In this document: piece after piece, positions 1-9,066 of the stretch
How the letters are laid out: the number at the start of each line of letters is the position of its first letter
Position numbering within the stretch: the stretch's first letter is position 1
Source of the DNA: Rhizobium grahamii CCGE 502
Lineage (GTDB): Bacteria > Pseudomonadota > Alphaproteobacteria > Rhizobiales > Rhizobiaceae
Direction: 5' to 3'
NCBI RefSeq assembly: GCF_000298315.2
Contig: NZ_AEYE02000013.1
Span: forward strand, 186,001-250,000
DNA: 64,000 nucleotides
Program-made: the position numbers and the translations under genes
Notes under the pieces: generated by a model
Told to the model about the DNA's origin: nothing
Database searches by the model: none
Seen by the model: only the letters and a program-made list of their open reading frames with translations

Positions 1-1
1 C

Positions 2-136
2 ACCTCAATCACGCTGTCGGTCGAGGCATGGGCAACCCGTGCCCGCTACAACAACATGGAGCAAGTGACGGCGGCGACCTTCATCATGGTCGCGCTCGAC
101 GAGACCGGAAAGCCGAAGCCCGTTCCAGCGGAGTAG
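2..136 (+). CDS. acyl-CoA thioesterase, C-terminal fragment (gene starts before the window)
   Basis: Only the last 44 codons are present; the frame enters at base 2 and stops with TAG at 134-136. The visible residues (SVEAWATRARYNN, then VTAATFIMVALDETGKPKPV) match the end of hotdog-fold acyl-CoA thioesterases of the YciA/BFIT type, where the strand followed by an 'LDE.GKP.P.P' tail is characteristic. Such enzymes hydrolyse acyl-CoA thioesters in the cytoplasm. The next gene begins 4 bp downstream on the same strand, so the two are probably co-transcribed. The active-site region lies outside the window. Confidence 0.75.
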   Translation, partial: TSITLSVEAWATRARYNNMEQVTAATFIMVALDETGKPKPVPAE

Positions 137-139
137 CCC

Positions 140-727
140 ATGGAATCGGTCAGCTCGCCCGAGGTCTTTCTCCACATCAAGGTGGTGATGGGGATGGTGA
201 TCTCGCTCAGCCTCGCGCGGCTGCTGACGGGCATCGCCAGCATCATCCAGCATCCGGGAAAGGGCAAGCCCTATGCCGTACATCTCGGCTGGGCGGCATC
301 GATGTTCCTCTTCATCATCCACATCTGGTGGTGGGAGTATCGGCTGCAGGCCGTGCCGGTGCTGCATTTCGGCATCTACCTGTTTCTCGTCTCGTTCTGC
401 TGCCTGTTCTTCATGCTCTGCGCGCTGCTCTTTCCCGCCTCGCTGGACGAGTATGGCGGCTACGAAGAGTATTTCTATTCGCGTCGGCGCTGGTTCTTCG
501 GCACGCTCGCCCTCACCTATGCCGTCGACATCATCGATACCGCGATCAAGGGGGCGGACCATATCCAGTCCATCGGCTGGGAGTTTCCGGCGCGCAACAT
601 CGCCTATGTCATCCTCTGCGTCATCGCCGCATGGACGGCCAACCGCCGCTTCCACGCCGCCTTCGTCTGGCTCAATCTGCTCTATCAGGTCAGCTTCATT
701 TTCCGCATCTATGACGTCCTTGGATAA
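140..727 (+). CDS. conserved hypothetical integral membrane protein (195 aa)
   Basis: No family that I can name. The protein is clearly membranous: hydrophobic segments lie at about residues 13-35, 48-66, 74-100, 118-135 and 150-168, with an aromatic-rich HIWWWEY motif near residue 61 and a basic SRRRWFFG stretch near 113. There is no cleavable signal peptide. It starts 4 bp after the thioesterase stop, which suggests translation from the same mRNA. The strong hydrophobic pattern and clean reading frame support it as a real gene; the function is unknown. Confidence 0.7.
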   Translation: MESVSSPEVFLHIKVVMGMVISLSLARLLTGIASIIQHPGKGKPYAVHLGWAASMFLFIIHIWWWEYRLQAVPVLHFGIYLFLVSFCCLFFMLCALLFPASLDEYGGYEEYFYSRRRWFFGTLALTYAVDIIDTAIKGADHIQSIGWEFPARNIAYVILCVIAAWTANRRFHAAFVWLNLLYQVSFIFRIYDVLG

Positions 728-794
728 ATACGCAACTTTTTGGTTGCCATTTCACGACTACCATGAGATAAAAGGCAACCAGGAGGTTGCCGAT

Positions 795-1241
795 ATGTCT
801 GATCGCATCGAGAAAATCATCGAACTGAACGCTCCGGTCGAGCGCGTCTGGAAGGCCATCACCGATCATCGCGAATTCGGCGAATGGTTCCGCGTCCAAC
901 TCGATGGACCGTTCGTGCCCGGCCAGAACTCCACTGGCCACATCACCCATCCCGGCTATGAGCACATTCGCTGGCAAGCCACCGTCAAACGCATGGAGAA
1001 GCCCAAGCTTTTTTCCTTCACATGGCATCCCTACGGCATCGATCCCAACGTCGACTATTCCAAGGAAGAGCCGACGCTCGTGGAGTTTCGTCTGGAGCCG
1101 ACGTCGTCGGGTTCGCGCCTGACGGTCACGGAATCGGGTTTTGACAAAGTCCCGCCGCATCGCCGCGAGGAGGCATTCCGTATGAACGACGGGGGCTGGG
1201 CCGAACAGATGAAAAACATCAAGGAATACGTCGATAGATAA
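795..1241 (+). CDS. SRPBCC (AHSA1-like) domain protein
   Basis: A 148-residue START/Bet v 1-fold protein of the activator-of-Hsp90 ATPase 1-like group. Typical features are the opening 'IEKIIELNAPVERVWKAITD', the middle 'P..F.F.WHPY' strand and a C-terminal helix after 'RLTVTESGFDKVP'. The start at 795 is set by an AGGAGG ribosome site at 781-786; the frame is open further upstream but carries no family sequence. This family forms a hydrophobic cavity, and the ligand is usually unknown. It is followed with a probable 8-bp overlap by an ArsR regulator, a pairing seen repeatedly in bacteria, so the two probably form one unit. Confidence 0.9.
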   Translation: MSDRIEKIIELNAPVERVWKAITDHREFGEWFRVQLDGPFVPGQNSTGHITHPGYEHIRWQATVKRMEKPKLFSFTWHPYGIDPNVDYSKEEPTLVEFRLEPTSSGSRLTVTESGFDKVPPHRREEAFRMNDGGWAEQMKNIKEYVDR

Positions 1242-1566
1242 CGTCGATTTCCACCACGAGAACGCGGCAATCCTGTTCGCCGCCTTGGGAGACCCGACGC
1301 GCCTGTCGCTGCTGACAACCCTCAGCGACGGGCGCGAACGCTCGATCGCAGGGCTTTCGGTCGGCACTGTCCTCACCCGGCAGGCGGTGACCAAGCATCT
1401 GCACGTGCTGGAACAGGCCGGCCTCGTTCGCTCCGCCAAAGTCGGGCGGGAAAGCCACTACGCTTTCCAACCCGATCGGATCGGCGAGATGCGTGCCTAT
1501 CTAGACAGCGTCTCCCGGCATTGGGACGACGCCCTCGAACGCCTGCGCGCCTTCGTGGAGCGTTAG
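1234..1566 (+). CDS. ArsR/SmtB-family winged-helix regulator, probable AUA start
   Basis: Winged-helix repressor. The diagnostic 'ALGDPTRLSLL' is followed by a recognition-helix region 'TRQAVTKHLHVLEQAGLV' and the wing 'VGRESHYAFQP'. No metal-binding ELCVCD motif is present, so it is not an obvious metal sensor; ArsR proteins paired with SRPBCC proteins are often of this type. The first standard start is TTG at 1285, but that would cut off the conserved first helix (HHENAAILFAAL), which is readable in frame upstream. An ATA at 1234-1236 lies 8 bases after an AAGGA ribosome site (1221-1225) and overlaps the end of the SRPBCC gene. I take it as the likely start (110 aa); with TTG the product is 93 aa. 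Confidence 0.85.
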   Translation: MDNVDFHHENAAILFAALGDPTRLSLLTTLSDGRERSIAGLSVGTVLTRQAVTKHLHVLEQAGLVRSAKVGRESHYAFQPDRIGEMRAYLDSVSRHWDDALERLRAFVER

Positions 1567-1595
1567 GCACGTAGCGCAGTAGCCAACGGTTGGCC

Positions 1596-1949
1596 CTAGC
1601 CGCGGAAAATGAAGGACGCACCGACCGCGATCAGGGCAAAGCCGATCGCGTGGTTCCAGGTCAGGTTCTCGCCGAGCCAGAAGACAGAGAAACCGGAGAA
1701 GACGAGAAGCGTGATCACTTCCTGCATCGTCTTCAGCTGCGCCGTTGAATAGACGGCCGAACCGATGCGGTTGGCCGGCACGGCAAGGCAGTATTCGAAA
1801 AAGGCGATCGCCCAGCTGACGACGATAGCGATGAACAGTGCCGCGCCCTTGTGCTTCAGATGGCCGTACCATGCGAAGGTCATGAAGATGTTGGACGCGA
1901 AAAGCATGACGACCGGCCAGACGGCGGCTGGGCTGAGAGCGAAAGGCAT
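1596..1949 (-). CDS. DUF486 (DMT-like) small membrane protein
   Basis: A 117-residue protein with four predicted membrane helices, matching the DUF486 family of short drug/metabolite-transporter-like proteins. Recognisable parts are 'SNIFMTFAWYGHLK' near the N-terminus, 'SWAIAFFEYCLAVPANRIG' in the middle, and the C-terminal 'LTWNHAIGFALIAVGASFIFRG'. Family members are four-helix proteins related to half of an EamA transporter; the substrate is unknown. The gene is monocistronic as far as can be seen, converging with the ArsR gene and diverging from the gene at 2250. Confidence 0.88.
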   Translation of the reverse strand: MPFALSPAAVWPVVMLFASNIFMTFAWYGHLKHKGAALFIAIVVSWAIAFFEYCLAVPANRIGSAVYSTAQLKTMQEVITLLVFSGFSVFWLGENLTWNHAIGFALIAVGASFIFRG

Positions 1950-2249
1950 GGGTGATTCCCGGAATTGAAACTGGCGGCAGCATGTATCGCCAAATTTCCA
2001 CTCTGCAAGAGGCTATGCCGGCCTGCCGCCGCTCGCGCGCGTCCGAAATCGAGGACAACACCTCAAAGGATCGCTCATTCAACAATCAGTGGTTGATGTT
2101 GATTTGTGTGAATTCCTCAAACGCTGTGCGCCTAATGGGAAAGGCATCCGCAGATTGACAGTCCGACACGCTGCAGCGGAACAAATTAACTCGCCGCGCG
2201 TCGCCAGTCCGGATCGCCTTCACCAGTCGTCTGCCGGAGGGGACGCGCC
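1950..2249. other. intergenic stretch between divergent genes
   Basis: About 300 bases separate the divergent DUF486 and 2250 genes. Short open frames here have no ribosome site or recognisable protein sequence. The stretch presumably holds both promoters, but I cannot identify a convincing -35/-10 pair. A GGAGG site lies just before the ATG at 2250. Confidence 0.5.
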
Positions 2250-3485
2250 ATGGACACCATCACAGATATAGGCAAAACCAGTTTGGCCGGAGTGCTCGCC
2301 GCTCTGGCGCAGGCGAAAATGAAGATCGGCTCGATTGTCGATGCCGGCGGCACCTATTCGGTCACCTACGATCTCGCGCAGTCTTCCTCGGACGGAGCTA
2401 GTCTCAGCGAGACCCTGCCCAGCACGCCACCCGTGGCGAACATGGACAGCCCTGCCCCGCCGCCCGCCGGCGCGCATGGACCGTTCGTCCACGCGCGAGC
2501 GATCGCACCGAAAACGATCCTCTATACCGACGCGAGTGGCCGCGACGAAATCCGCGAAGGCGGATCTCGCTCCTGGCGCAACTGCAACGCGGGGAATATC
2601 CGCAAGGGTGACTTCTCGATCAATTGTGGCGCCATCGGCAATGACGGCAGCTTCGCAATCTTTCCTGACGAGGATACCGGAAAGGCGGCAATCATCGCGC
2701 TGCTGCGAACGGCAACCTATATCAAGCTAACGCTCAAGCAGGCGATTTTCCGCTACGCGCCACCGGAGGAGAACAAGTCGGCTGAGTACGCTCAGTTCAT
2801 CCACGACAAGACGGGCATTGCACTGACTGCGGTTCTCGCCGACCTGAAAATGGACGATTTCCGAAAGATCGCGAAGTTCATTCAGGTGGTTGAGGGCTGG
2901 AAGCCCGGCACAATCAGACCGAACGCACCGCCTGCACCGCTGATGGGAGCGGCGATTGGCGTGGCATCCTCAGCGGCATCGGCAACGCAGGACTGGATGA
3001 CCATTGCCCGCCGCGAAGCAGCCCTCCCGGTGCATGAACGCAGCCAGTGGCCAGATCCCGGCGAGAATCCGCGCATCCTCAACTACTTCAAGGTCTGCGC
3101 ACCGTGGTTCGAGGTTGTCGGCGGCGACGAGGTCGATTGGTGCGCCGCCTTCGTCAATTACTGCCTAGTCAGCAGCGGCCACATGGGTACCGATCATCCC
3201 GGCGCCCGTTCGTTCTTCTGGAACAAGAAGCACCAGTTCCTCGTGCTCAAGGAACCGAAACCAGGCGCGATAGCGGTTCGTCGCTATGCGCCCTTCACCG
3301 ATCCGAGTTGGGCAACCGGCAACGGTCATGTCGGTTTCGTGGTCTCCTGGACCAATACGACCATCACACTGCTTGGTGGAAACCAGAGCAACACGGTTTG
3401 CGAGAAAACCTTCCCGCTGCTCGAAAAGAACGGAAACACCAAGGAATCCGAGTTCGTCCGTTTCCTGATGCCCGTGATCGTCTGA
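2250..3485 (+). CDS. two-domain protein: phage P5/lysozyme-like region plus C-terminal TIGR02594 (CHAP-like) domain
   Basis: 411 residues in three parts. About 1-75 is a linker-rich N-terminus with no signal peptide. About 95-215 ('GGSRSWRNCNAGNIRKGDF...FAIFPDEDTGKAAI') resembles the 'structural protein P5'-type phage domain associated with virion-bound peptidoglycan processing. About 245-411 matches the TIGR02594 family, a papain-like NlpC/CHAP relative: DWCAAFVN carries the presumed catalytic Cys and GHVGFVVSW the presumed His. It is therefore a candidate peptidoglycan hydrolase or amidase. No phage genes, holin or secretion genes are adjacent, so the delivery route is unclear. A GGAGG site 8 bases upstream supports the ATG. 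Confidence 0.75.
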   Translation: MDTITDIGKTSLAGVLAALAQAKMKIGSIVDAGGTYSVTYDLAQSSSDGASLSETLPSTPPVANMDSPAPPPAGAHGPFVHARAIAPKTILYTDASGRDEIREGGSRSWRNCNAGNIRKGDFSINCGAIGNDGSFAIFPDEDTGKAAIIALLRTATYIKLTLKQAIFRYAPPEENKSAEYAQFIHDKTGIALTAVLADLKMDDFRKIAKFIQVVEGWKPGTIRPNAPPAPLMGAAIGVASSAASATQDWMTIARREAALPVHERSQWPDPGENPRILNYFKVCAPWFEVVGGDEVDWCAAFVNYCLVSSGHMGTDHPGARSFFWNKKHQFLVLKEPKPGAIAVRRYAPFTDPSWATGNGHVGFVVSWTNTTITLLGGNQSNTVCEKTFPLLEKNGNTKESEFVRFLMPVIV

Positions 3486-3498
3486 ACTCGAACGGTAA

Positions 3499-3523
3499 GC
3501 GGGCGCGGCCACACCGCGCCCGC
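3499..3523. terminator. GC-rich hairpin between convergent genes
   Basis: A perfect 10-bp stem (GCGGGCGCGG / CCGCGCCCGC) with a 5-base loop lies between the stops of the 2250 gene and the convergent MFS gene. It has no U-tract, so it would be an inefficient intrinsic terminator or act as an mRNA 3' end stabiliser in either direction. Confidence 0.5.
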
Positions 3524-3545
3524 CTCCAGCGGTTCGCTTGGCCGA

Positions 3546-4796
3546 TCATGCGCGCACGCCGTGCGGCTCCTCGGCCTCCTCCGTTCCGAACCGCACGTCC
3601 TTCTTCTCGTAACCGAAGCCCGCGAGCAGAGCGACGACTATGGAAACGATCGCCGCGACCATCAGCAGCGCGTAGGCATAGTCGCCGTCCCAACGCTCGG
3701 CCAATCCGGCCTGCAGCGTCGCGTTGCCTGACGCGAGCAGGTTGCCGAGCTGATAGGCAAAGCCCGGGAAGGTGCCGCGCACCTCATCCGGCGACAATTC
3801 GTTGAGATGCACCGGCACGATGCCCCAGGCGCCCTGCACGAAAAACTGCATCAGGAATGCCCCGATCGCGAGCAGCACCGGTCCCGGCGCATAGACCCAA
3901 AGCGGCGCCACCGACACAGCAATCAGCGAGGCGATGACGATCGCCTTCTTGCGCCCGATCCTCTGCGACAGAGCGCCGAAGAACAGGCCACCGCAGATCG
4001 CCCCTATATTATAGACGATGGCGATCGCGCCGGTCGTGTAGCTGTCGTAGTTGCGCTGGGTCTCGAGGAAAGTCGGATAGAGATCCTGCGTACCGTGACT
4101 GAAGAAGTTGAACGCCGTCATCAGCAACACGGACCACAGGAACAGCGGCACATTTTCACGCAGCACCGTAAGGAACGGTCGGCGCCCCTGCTTCTGGCGC
4201 TTGATAAACGCCGGGCTCTCCTCGACGTTGCGCCTGATATAGAGCACCAGCAACGCCGGCAGCGCACCGACGAAGAACATGCCGCGCCAGCCGATGACCG
4301 GGAACAGCAGAAAGAAGACAATCGAGGCGAGCAGATAGCCGGAGGGGTAACCGGCCTGCAGGATGCCGGAGACGATGCCGCGGCTATCCTCAGGCACGGT
4401 TTCCATGACAAGCGAAGCGCCGACGCCCCACTCGCCGCCCATGGCGATACCATAGAGCGCTCTGAGCATGATGAACATGGTCAGCCCGGTCGAGAAACCG
4501 GTCAGAAACTCGAACAGCGAATAGAGCGCCACATTGACCATCAGCGTGATGCGGCGGCCATATTTGTCCGACGCCAGCCCGAACAGCAGTGCACCGAGCG
4601 GCCGCATGGCAAGTGTCAGGAAGATCGCGACCGACACGGCCGCGACGTCGGTATGAAACTCCTCGGCAATGTGTTTGAGAACGAAAACCAGTATGAAGAA
4701 ATCGAAGGCGTCGAGTGTCCAGCCGAGATAGCTGGCAATAACGGTGTTGCGATGCTGCGGTGTGAGCGCGCGCAGGCTTTGCAATGCGGACATCAT
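3546..4796 (-). CDS. MFS transporter, SHS-type (carboxylate/lactate-like)
   Basis: 416-residue major-facilitator protein with about 12 hydrophobic segments. The opening 'SYLGWTLDAFDFFILVFVL' with an Asp in helix 1, the loop 2-3 signature 'GLASDKYGRRITLM', and 'MGGEWGVGASLVMETVPEDSRG' are typical of the SHS/MHS branch that moves sialate, lactate and other carboxylates with protons. The exact substrate cannot be told. Two adjacent ATGs (4796 and 4793) follow a GGAGGA site, and the second has the better spacing. No catabolic neighbours point to the substrate. Confidence 0.85.
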   Translation of the reverse strand: MMSALQSLRALTPQHRNTVIASYLGWTLDAFDFFILVFVLKHIAEEFHTDVAAVSVAIFLTLAMRPLGALLFGLASDKYGRRITLMVNVALYSLFEFLTGFSTGLTMFIMLRALYGIAMGGEWGVGASLVMETVPEDSRGIVSGILQAGYPSGYLLASIVFFLLFPVIGWRGMFFVGALPALLVLYIRRNVEESPAFIKRQKQGRRPFLTVLRENVPLFLWSVLLMTAFNFFSHGTQDLYPTFLETQRNYDSYTTGAIAIVYNIGAICGGLFFGALSQRIGRKKAIVIASLIAVSVAPLWVYAPGPVLLAIGAFLMQFFVQGAWGIVPVHLNELSPDEVRGTFPGFAYQLGNLLASGNATLQAGLAERWDGDYAYALLMVAAIVSIVVALLAGFGYEKKDVRFGTEEAEEPHGVRA

Positions 4797-4954
4797 GTTC
4801 CTCCGTCCGAAAGCGGCGGCGAGGCGGGCAATGTCCGGATGCCGTCGAAGAGAGGGATCGCCCGGGGATGGGCGAGGTCGAAGCTGTGACAGGCAGCCTC
4901 GTTTAACGTCAGCATTACTGCCCTTGTTCCCGCCTGCGACAGTTTGACCGCAAC

Positions 4955-5281
4955 TCAGCCTTCGCCGGCAAGCTTTTCGCGAATGCGATCCGGCCCGCCG
5001 GTCATGCGCCGGGCGAAGGGCCGGTCGGGATCCACGACACGCCAGAAGGGCGCGCTGCCCTCCTCGCTGATGTGCACCAGATGCTGCTGCACCGTCACGG
5101 GGCAGCAGGCATCCGCACCGTCTTTCACCGCGAGCGCACGCCGCATCTCCGCCAGATCGGACAACTTTCCCGCCGGCGCGCCTCGCAACGCATCGACGAC
5201 CATGCTTTCGCTCGGGATCAGCATGCGCTGCTCCTCTGCCCCGCCCTTCGGCCGCATCTTGATAACGGGAATATCGCTCAT
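4955..5281 (-). CDS. small protein of unknown function (distantly MGMT/ATL-like)
   Basis: 108 residues. The layout 'MLIPSESMVVDALRGAPAGKLSDLAEM..AL' followed by 'CCPVTVQQHL' and 'PFWRVVDPD' recalls the DNA-binding winged helix of O6-alkylguanine alkyltransferase and alkyltransferase-like proteins, but the PCHR active-site motif is absent, so any such link is distant and repair activity is not claimed. It lies 28 bases downstream of the dihydrofolate-reductase-like gene on the same strand and is probably co-transcribed with it. Confidence 0.6.
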   Translation of the reverse strand: MSDIPVIKMRPKGGAEEQRMLIPSESMVVDALRGAPAGKLSDLAEMRRALAVKDGADACCPVTVQQHLVHISEEGSAPFWRVVDPDRPFARRMTGGPDRIREKLAGEG

Positions 5282-5309
5282 GGCATCCTCCGCAGATCGA
5301 GAGCCGTTC

Positions 5310-5969
5310 TCACGTGAGATTCCTGCGGCGCTCCAGCTCGGCAGCGGTCGGCTGTTCGAATTCGAACGAGCCTGTCACGATATCGCCGTCGCGAACATAC
5401 TTGTTCACCGTGACGCCAGTGCCCGAAGCCCGCGAACTGACGAGCTTCAGCTTACCGGGAAAGACACCTTCACCGAACAGCCTCTTGCCCCGGCTGAGCA
5501 CAACGGGAAAGAACGAGATAGACAGCTCGTCGACGAGATCGTTCCGGAACAGCGTCTGCAGGAAGTCGGTCGACCCCTGCGTCAGCAGGTCAGGTCCATC
5601 GCTTGCCTTCAACGCCTTGAGCGCGCCGACCACGTCGGCTCCGAGCACCTGACTGTTCTGCCAGCTGGTCTTGAACTCCGGATTGCGGGTGGCGACGTAT
5701 TTGGTGATCCGGTCGAACAGCGGACCGATCGGATCGTCGGCCGCGACATACGGCCAGTGCGCGGCGAAGATGTCATAGGTCTTGCGGCCAAGCAGCAGAT
5801 CGAACGGATTGGCGAACATCTCGCCGACCGACTCTCCCATCGCCTCGTCGAAATACGGCGCGGCCCAACCCCCATAACGGAAACCGCCGATCGGATCCTC
5901 ATCCGGACCGCCCGGAGCCTGCATGATGCCGTCGAGGCTGACGAATGCACCCGTAATGATCTTCCGCAT
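5310..5969 (-). CDS. dihydrofolate reductase / RibD C-terminal family protein
   Basis: 219 residues from the ATG at 5969, which has a GGAGGA site at ideal spacing; an ATG two codons upstream is too close to that site. The N-terminus '[21 protein letters not shown]' and the segment '[16 protein letters not shown]' are typical of the YyaP/RibD-C group of NADPH-dependent reductase-fold proteins. These resemble dihydrofolate reductase but rarely substitute for it; the substrate is unknown. The gene is divergent from uvrB and probably leads a two-gene unit with the 4955 gene. Confidence 0.85.
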   Translation of the reverse strand: MRKIITGAFVSLDGIMQAPGGPDEDPIGGFRYGGWAAPYFDEAMGESVGEMFANPFDLLLGRKTYDIFAAHWPYVAADDPIGPLFDRITKYVATRNPEFKTSWQNSQVLGADVVGALKALKASDGPDLLTQGSTDFLQTLFRNDLVDELSISFFPVVLSRGKRLFGEGVFPGKLKLVSSRASGTGVTVNKYVRDGDIVTGSFEFEQPTAAELERRRNLT

Positions 5970-6153
5970 ACTCATTTTCCTCCATGAAAACTTGCGTAGC
6001 TTGGGCACCAAGGACGTTCGCCCGACGCCAACGCCGACAATCGCACCCGACAAAATCCGACGCCACTGTTTGCCAAATCCGAACGATTCTTTTGTTTCCC
6101 TTTTGTACTCTTTGCCCCTTCACTTTCGCGGTGACTCTCGCCATATTCCGCCG

Positions 6154-9066
6154 ATGGCCAAAACTCCGAAGAAATCCACAGCCCCGAATGGCTTCGAGGA
6201 AACCCCGCAGTCGTCCTTTGAAGGTGCTCCCCTGTCCGGTTCCGTCTCCGACTGGGTGAAGCAGCTGGAGGCCGATGCCGAGGCGTCAAGTGTCGAGACG
6301 CAACGCCAGATCGCCTCGAAGGCCGGCAAGCATCGCAAGAAGGTGGAAATAGCCGCCTCCAAATCCGCGAGGGGAACCTCAATGGGCGGCTCGACCGACC
6401 CGAAGACCCGCGCCGCCGCCGGCCTCAACCCGGTCGCGGGCATGGACACGACGCTCGAGGAAGCCGCTTCGCTGCAGGCCGGCACCGCGGTCACCGCCAC
6501 CGTCGAGGCCCTGTCGGCGCTGATCGAGAGCGGCAACCCGCTGCACAAGAACGGCAAGATCTGGACGCCGCACCGCCCCGCCCGACCGGACAAGTCCGAA
6601 GGCGGCATTTCGATCCGCATGGACAGTGAATACCAGCCTGCCGGTGACCAGCCGACCGCGATCAAGGACCTCGTCGAGGGCCTGGAGAACGGCGACCGCT
6701 CGCAGGTGCTGCTCGGCGTCACCGGCTCCGGCAAGACCTTCACCATGGCCAAGGTGATCGAGCAGACCCAGCGCCCGGCCCTGATCCTGGCGCCGAACAA
6801 GACGCTCGCCGCCCAGCTCTATTCGGAGTTCAAGAACTTCTTCCCCGACAACGCGGTCGAATACTTCGTCTCCTACTACGACTACTACCAGCCGGAAGCC
6901 TACGTCCCGCGCTCCGACACCTATATCGAGAAGGAATCCTCGATCAACGAGCAGATCGACCGCATGCGCCACTCGGCGACGCGATCGCTGCTCGAACGCG
7001 ACGACTGCATCATCGTCGCCTCCGTTTCCTGCATCTACGGTATCGGCTCGGTCGAGACCTATACCGCCATGACCTTCCAGACGAACGTCGGCGACCGCCT
7101 TGACCAGCGCCAGCTGCTCGCCGACCTCGTCGCCCAGCAATACAAGCGCCGCGACATGGATTTCCAGCGCGGCTCCTTCCGCGTCCGCGGCGACACCATC
7201 GAAATCTTCCCGGCCCACTTGGAAGATGCAGCCTGGCGCATAAGCATGTTCGGCGACGAGATCGACGCCATCACCGAGTTCGACCCGCTGACCGGCGCCA
7301 AGACAGGCGACCTGAAATCGGTGAAGATCTACGCCAACAGCCACTACGTCACCCCGCGCCCGACGCTGAACGCCGCCATCAAGTCGATCAAGGAGGAGCT
7401 GAAGGGCCGCCTCGTCGAACTGGAAAAGGCCGGCCGCCTGCTGGAGGCCCAGCGCTTGGAACAGCGCACCCGCTACGATATCGAAATGCTCGAAGCGACA
7501 GGCTCCTGCCAGGGCATCGAGAACTATTCGCGCTATCTGACCGGCCGCGACCCCGGCGACCCGCCGCCGACGCTGTTCGAATACGTCCCCGACAACGCCA
7601 TCGTCTTCATCGACGAAAGCCACGTCACCATCCCGCAGATCGGCGGCATGTACCGAGGCGACTTCCGCCGCAAGGCGACCCTGGCCGAATACGGCTTCCG
7701 CCTGCCCTCATGCATGGACAATCGGCCGCTGCGCTTCGAGGAATGGGACGCGATGCGCCCCGACACCGTCGCCGTCTCGGCCACGCCCGGCGGCTGGGAG
7801 ATGGAACAGGCAGGCGGTGTCTTCGCCGAACAGGTCATCCGCCCGACCGGCCTGATCGACCCGCCGGTCGAGGTCCGCTCCGCCCGCAGCCAGGTCGACG
7901 ACGTGCTCGGCGAGATCCGCGAGACCGCCGCCAAGGGCTACCGCACCCTCTGCACCGTGCTGACCAAGCGCATGGCCGAGGACCTGACCGAATACCTGCA
8001 CGAACAGGGCGTCCGCGTCCGGTACATGCACAGCGACATCGACACGCTTGAGCGCATCGAGATCATCCGCGATCTCCGCCTCGGCGCCTTCGACGTCCTC
8101 GTCGGCATCAACCTGCTGCGCGAAGGCCTCGACATTCCCGAATGCGGCTTCGTCGCCATCCTCGATGCCGACAAGGAAGGCTTCCTGCGCTCCGAGACCT
8201 CGCTGATCCAGACGATCGGCCGCGCCGCGCGTAACGTCGACGGCAAGGTCATCCTCTATGCCGACAACATCACCGGCTCGATGCAGCGCGCCATGGACGA
8301 GACCGCCCGCCGTCGCGAAAAGCAGGTGGCCTACAACACGGAACACGGCATCACGCCAGAGAGCGTCAAGGCGAAGATCTCCGACATCCTCGATAGCGTC
8401 TACGAGCGCGACCACGTCCGCGCCGACATCTCGGGCGTCTCGGGCAGGGGTTTCGCAGACGGCGGCAACCTCGTCGGCGGCAACCTGCAGACGCATCTCA
8501 ACGCGCTGGAAAAGCAGATGCGCGACGCCGCCGCCGACCTCGACTTCGAAAAGGCCGCGCGCCTGCGCGACGAGATCAAGCGCCTCAAGGCCGCAGAACT
8601 CGCCGTCATGGACGACCCTATGGCGCGCGAGGAAGCGCGCTCGCAGGAAGGCAGCGGCAAGAAGAGCGGCAAGCCGGCCGCCGGCGGCGGATCCCTCTTC
8701 GCCAAGCCCGGCCTCGACGACATGGGCCCGGGCACCGACACCGAGACGCCGCTCTTCCGCAAGCCCGATCTCGACGATATGGGCCGCGACGTCGCCGACC
8801 CCGCCGGCAAGACCCTCTTCCGCCGAAACAGCCTCGACGAAATGACCGTCGGCCGCACCGAAAAGCCGGTCGCCGGCCACCTGCCGGACAAGCCCGACGC
8901 CGCCAAGGGCACGAAGCGCTTCTCACCGCTGCTGGAAGGCCAGTCCGAGCGCGACGACGTCAGGCCGCTGGTGCGCGGCAAGACGGGCGTCGGAAGTTAT
9001 GAGGATCCGGGCGACGTGAAGCGTAAGGGGCGGACGAAAGGTAAGACGGGGCGGCCGGGGCAGTAA
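6154..9066 (+). CDS. uvrB: UvrABC system protein B with long N- and C-terminal extensions
   Basis: Excinuclease subnuclear damage-verification helicase of nucleotide excision repair; it receives lesions from UvrA and recruits UvrC. 970 residues from the ATG at 6154, versus about 670 in E. coli. A hydrophilic extension of about 150 residues precedes the core. The core shows Walker A GVTGSGKT (about 188), the damage-gripping beta-hairpin around [20 protein letters not shown], the DESH box, and helicase motif [15 protein letters not shown] domain ([19 protein letters not shown], about 780) is followed by an Ala/Gly/Lys/Asp-rich tail of about 150 residues with three copies of an LF-KP-LDDMG-like motif. 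The frame stays open to 5923, but without a plausible start or family sequence. Confidence 0.96.
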   Translation: MAKTPKKSTAPNGFEETPQSSFEGAPLSGSVSDWVKQLEADAEASSVETQRQIASKAGKHRKKVEIAASKSARGTSMGGSTDPKTRAAAGLNPVAGMDTTLEEAASLQAGTAVTATVEALSALIESGNPLHKNGKIWTPHRPARPDKSEGGISIRMDSEYQPAGDQPTAIKDLVEGLENGDRSQVLLGVTGSGKTFTMAKVIEQTQRPALILAPNKTLAAQLYSEFKNFFPDNAVEYFVSYYDYYQPEAYVPRSDTYIEKESSINEQIDRMRHSATRSLLERDDCIIVASVSCIYGIGSVETYTAMTFQTNVGDRLDQRQLLADLVAQQYKRRDMDFQRGSFRVRGDTIEIFPAHLEDAAWRISMFGDEIDAITEFDPLTGAKTGDLKSVKIYANSHYVTPRPTLNAAIKSIKEELKGRLVELEKAGRLLEAQRLEQRTRYDIEMLEATGSCQGIENYSRYLTGRDPGDPPPTLFEYVPDNAIVFIDESHVTIPQIGGMYRGDFRRKATLAEYGFRLPSCMDNRPLRFEEWDAMRPDTVAVSATPGGWEMEQAGGVFAEQVIRPTGLIDPPVEVRSARSQVDDVLGEIRETAAKGYRTLCTVLTKRMAEDLTEYLHEQGVRVRYMHSDIDTLERIEIIRDLRLGAFDVLVGINLLREGLDIPECGFVAILDADKEGFLRSETSLIQTIGRAARNVDGKVILYADNITGSMQRAMDETARRREKQVAYNTEHGITPESVKAKISDILDSVYERDHVRADISGVSGRGFADGGNLVGGNLQTHLNALEKQMRDAAADLDFEKAARLRDEIKRLKAAELAVMDDPMAREEARSQEGSGKKSGKPAAGGGSLFAKPGLDDMGPGTDTETPLFRKPDLDDMGRDVADPAGKTLFRRNSLDEMTVGRTEKPVAGHLPDKPDAAKGTKRFSPLLEGQSERDDVRPLVRGKTGVGSYEDPGDVKRKGRTKGKTGRPGQ

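Noticed and set aside
2250-3485. Prophage remnant around the P5/TIGR02594 gene
   Set aside because: Flanking genes are ordinary chromosomal genes, and no integrase, tRNA attachment site or other phage gene is present.
6379-8880. Long open frames antisense to uvrB (about 390-415 codons)
   Set aside because: They exist because the GC-rich uvrB codons leave few stops on the other strand; the products are low-complexity and show no family pattern, whereas uvrB on the plus strand is unmistakable.
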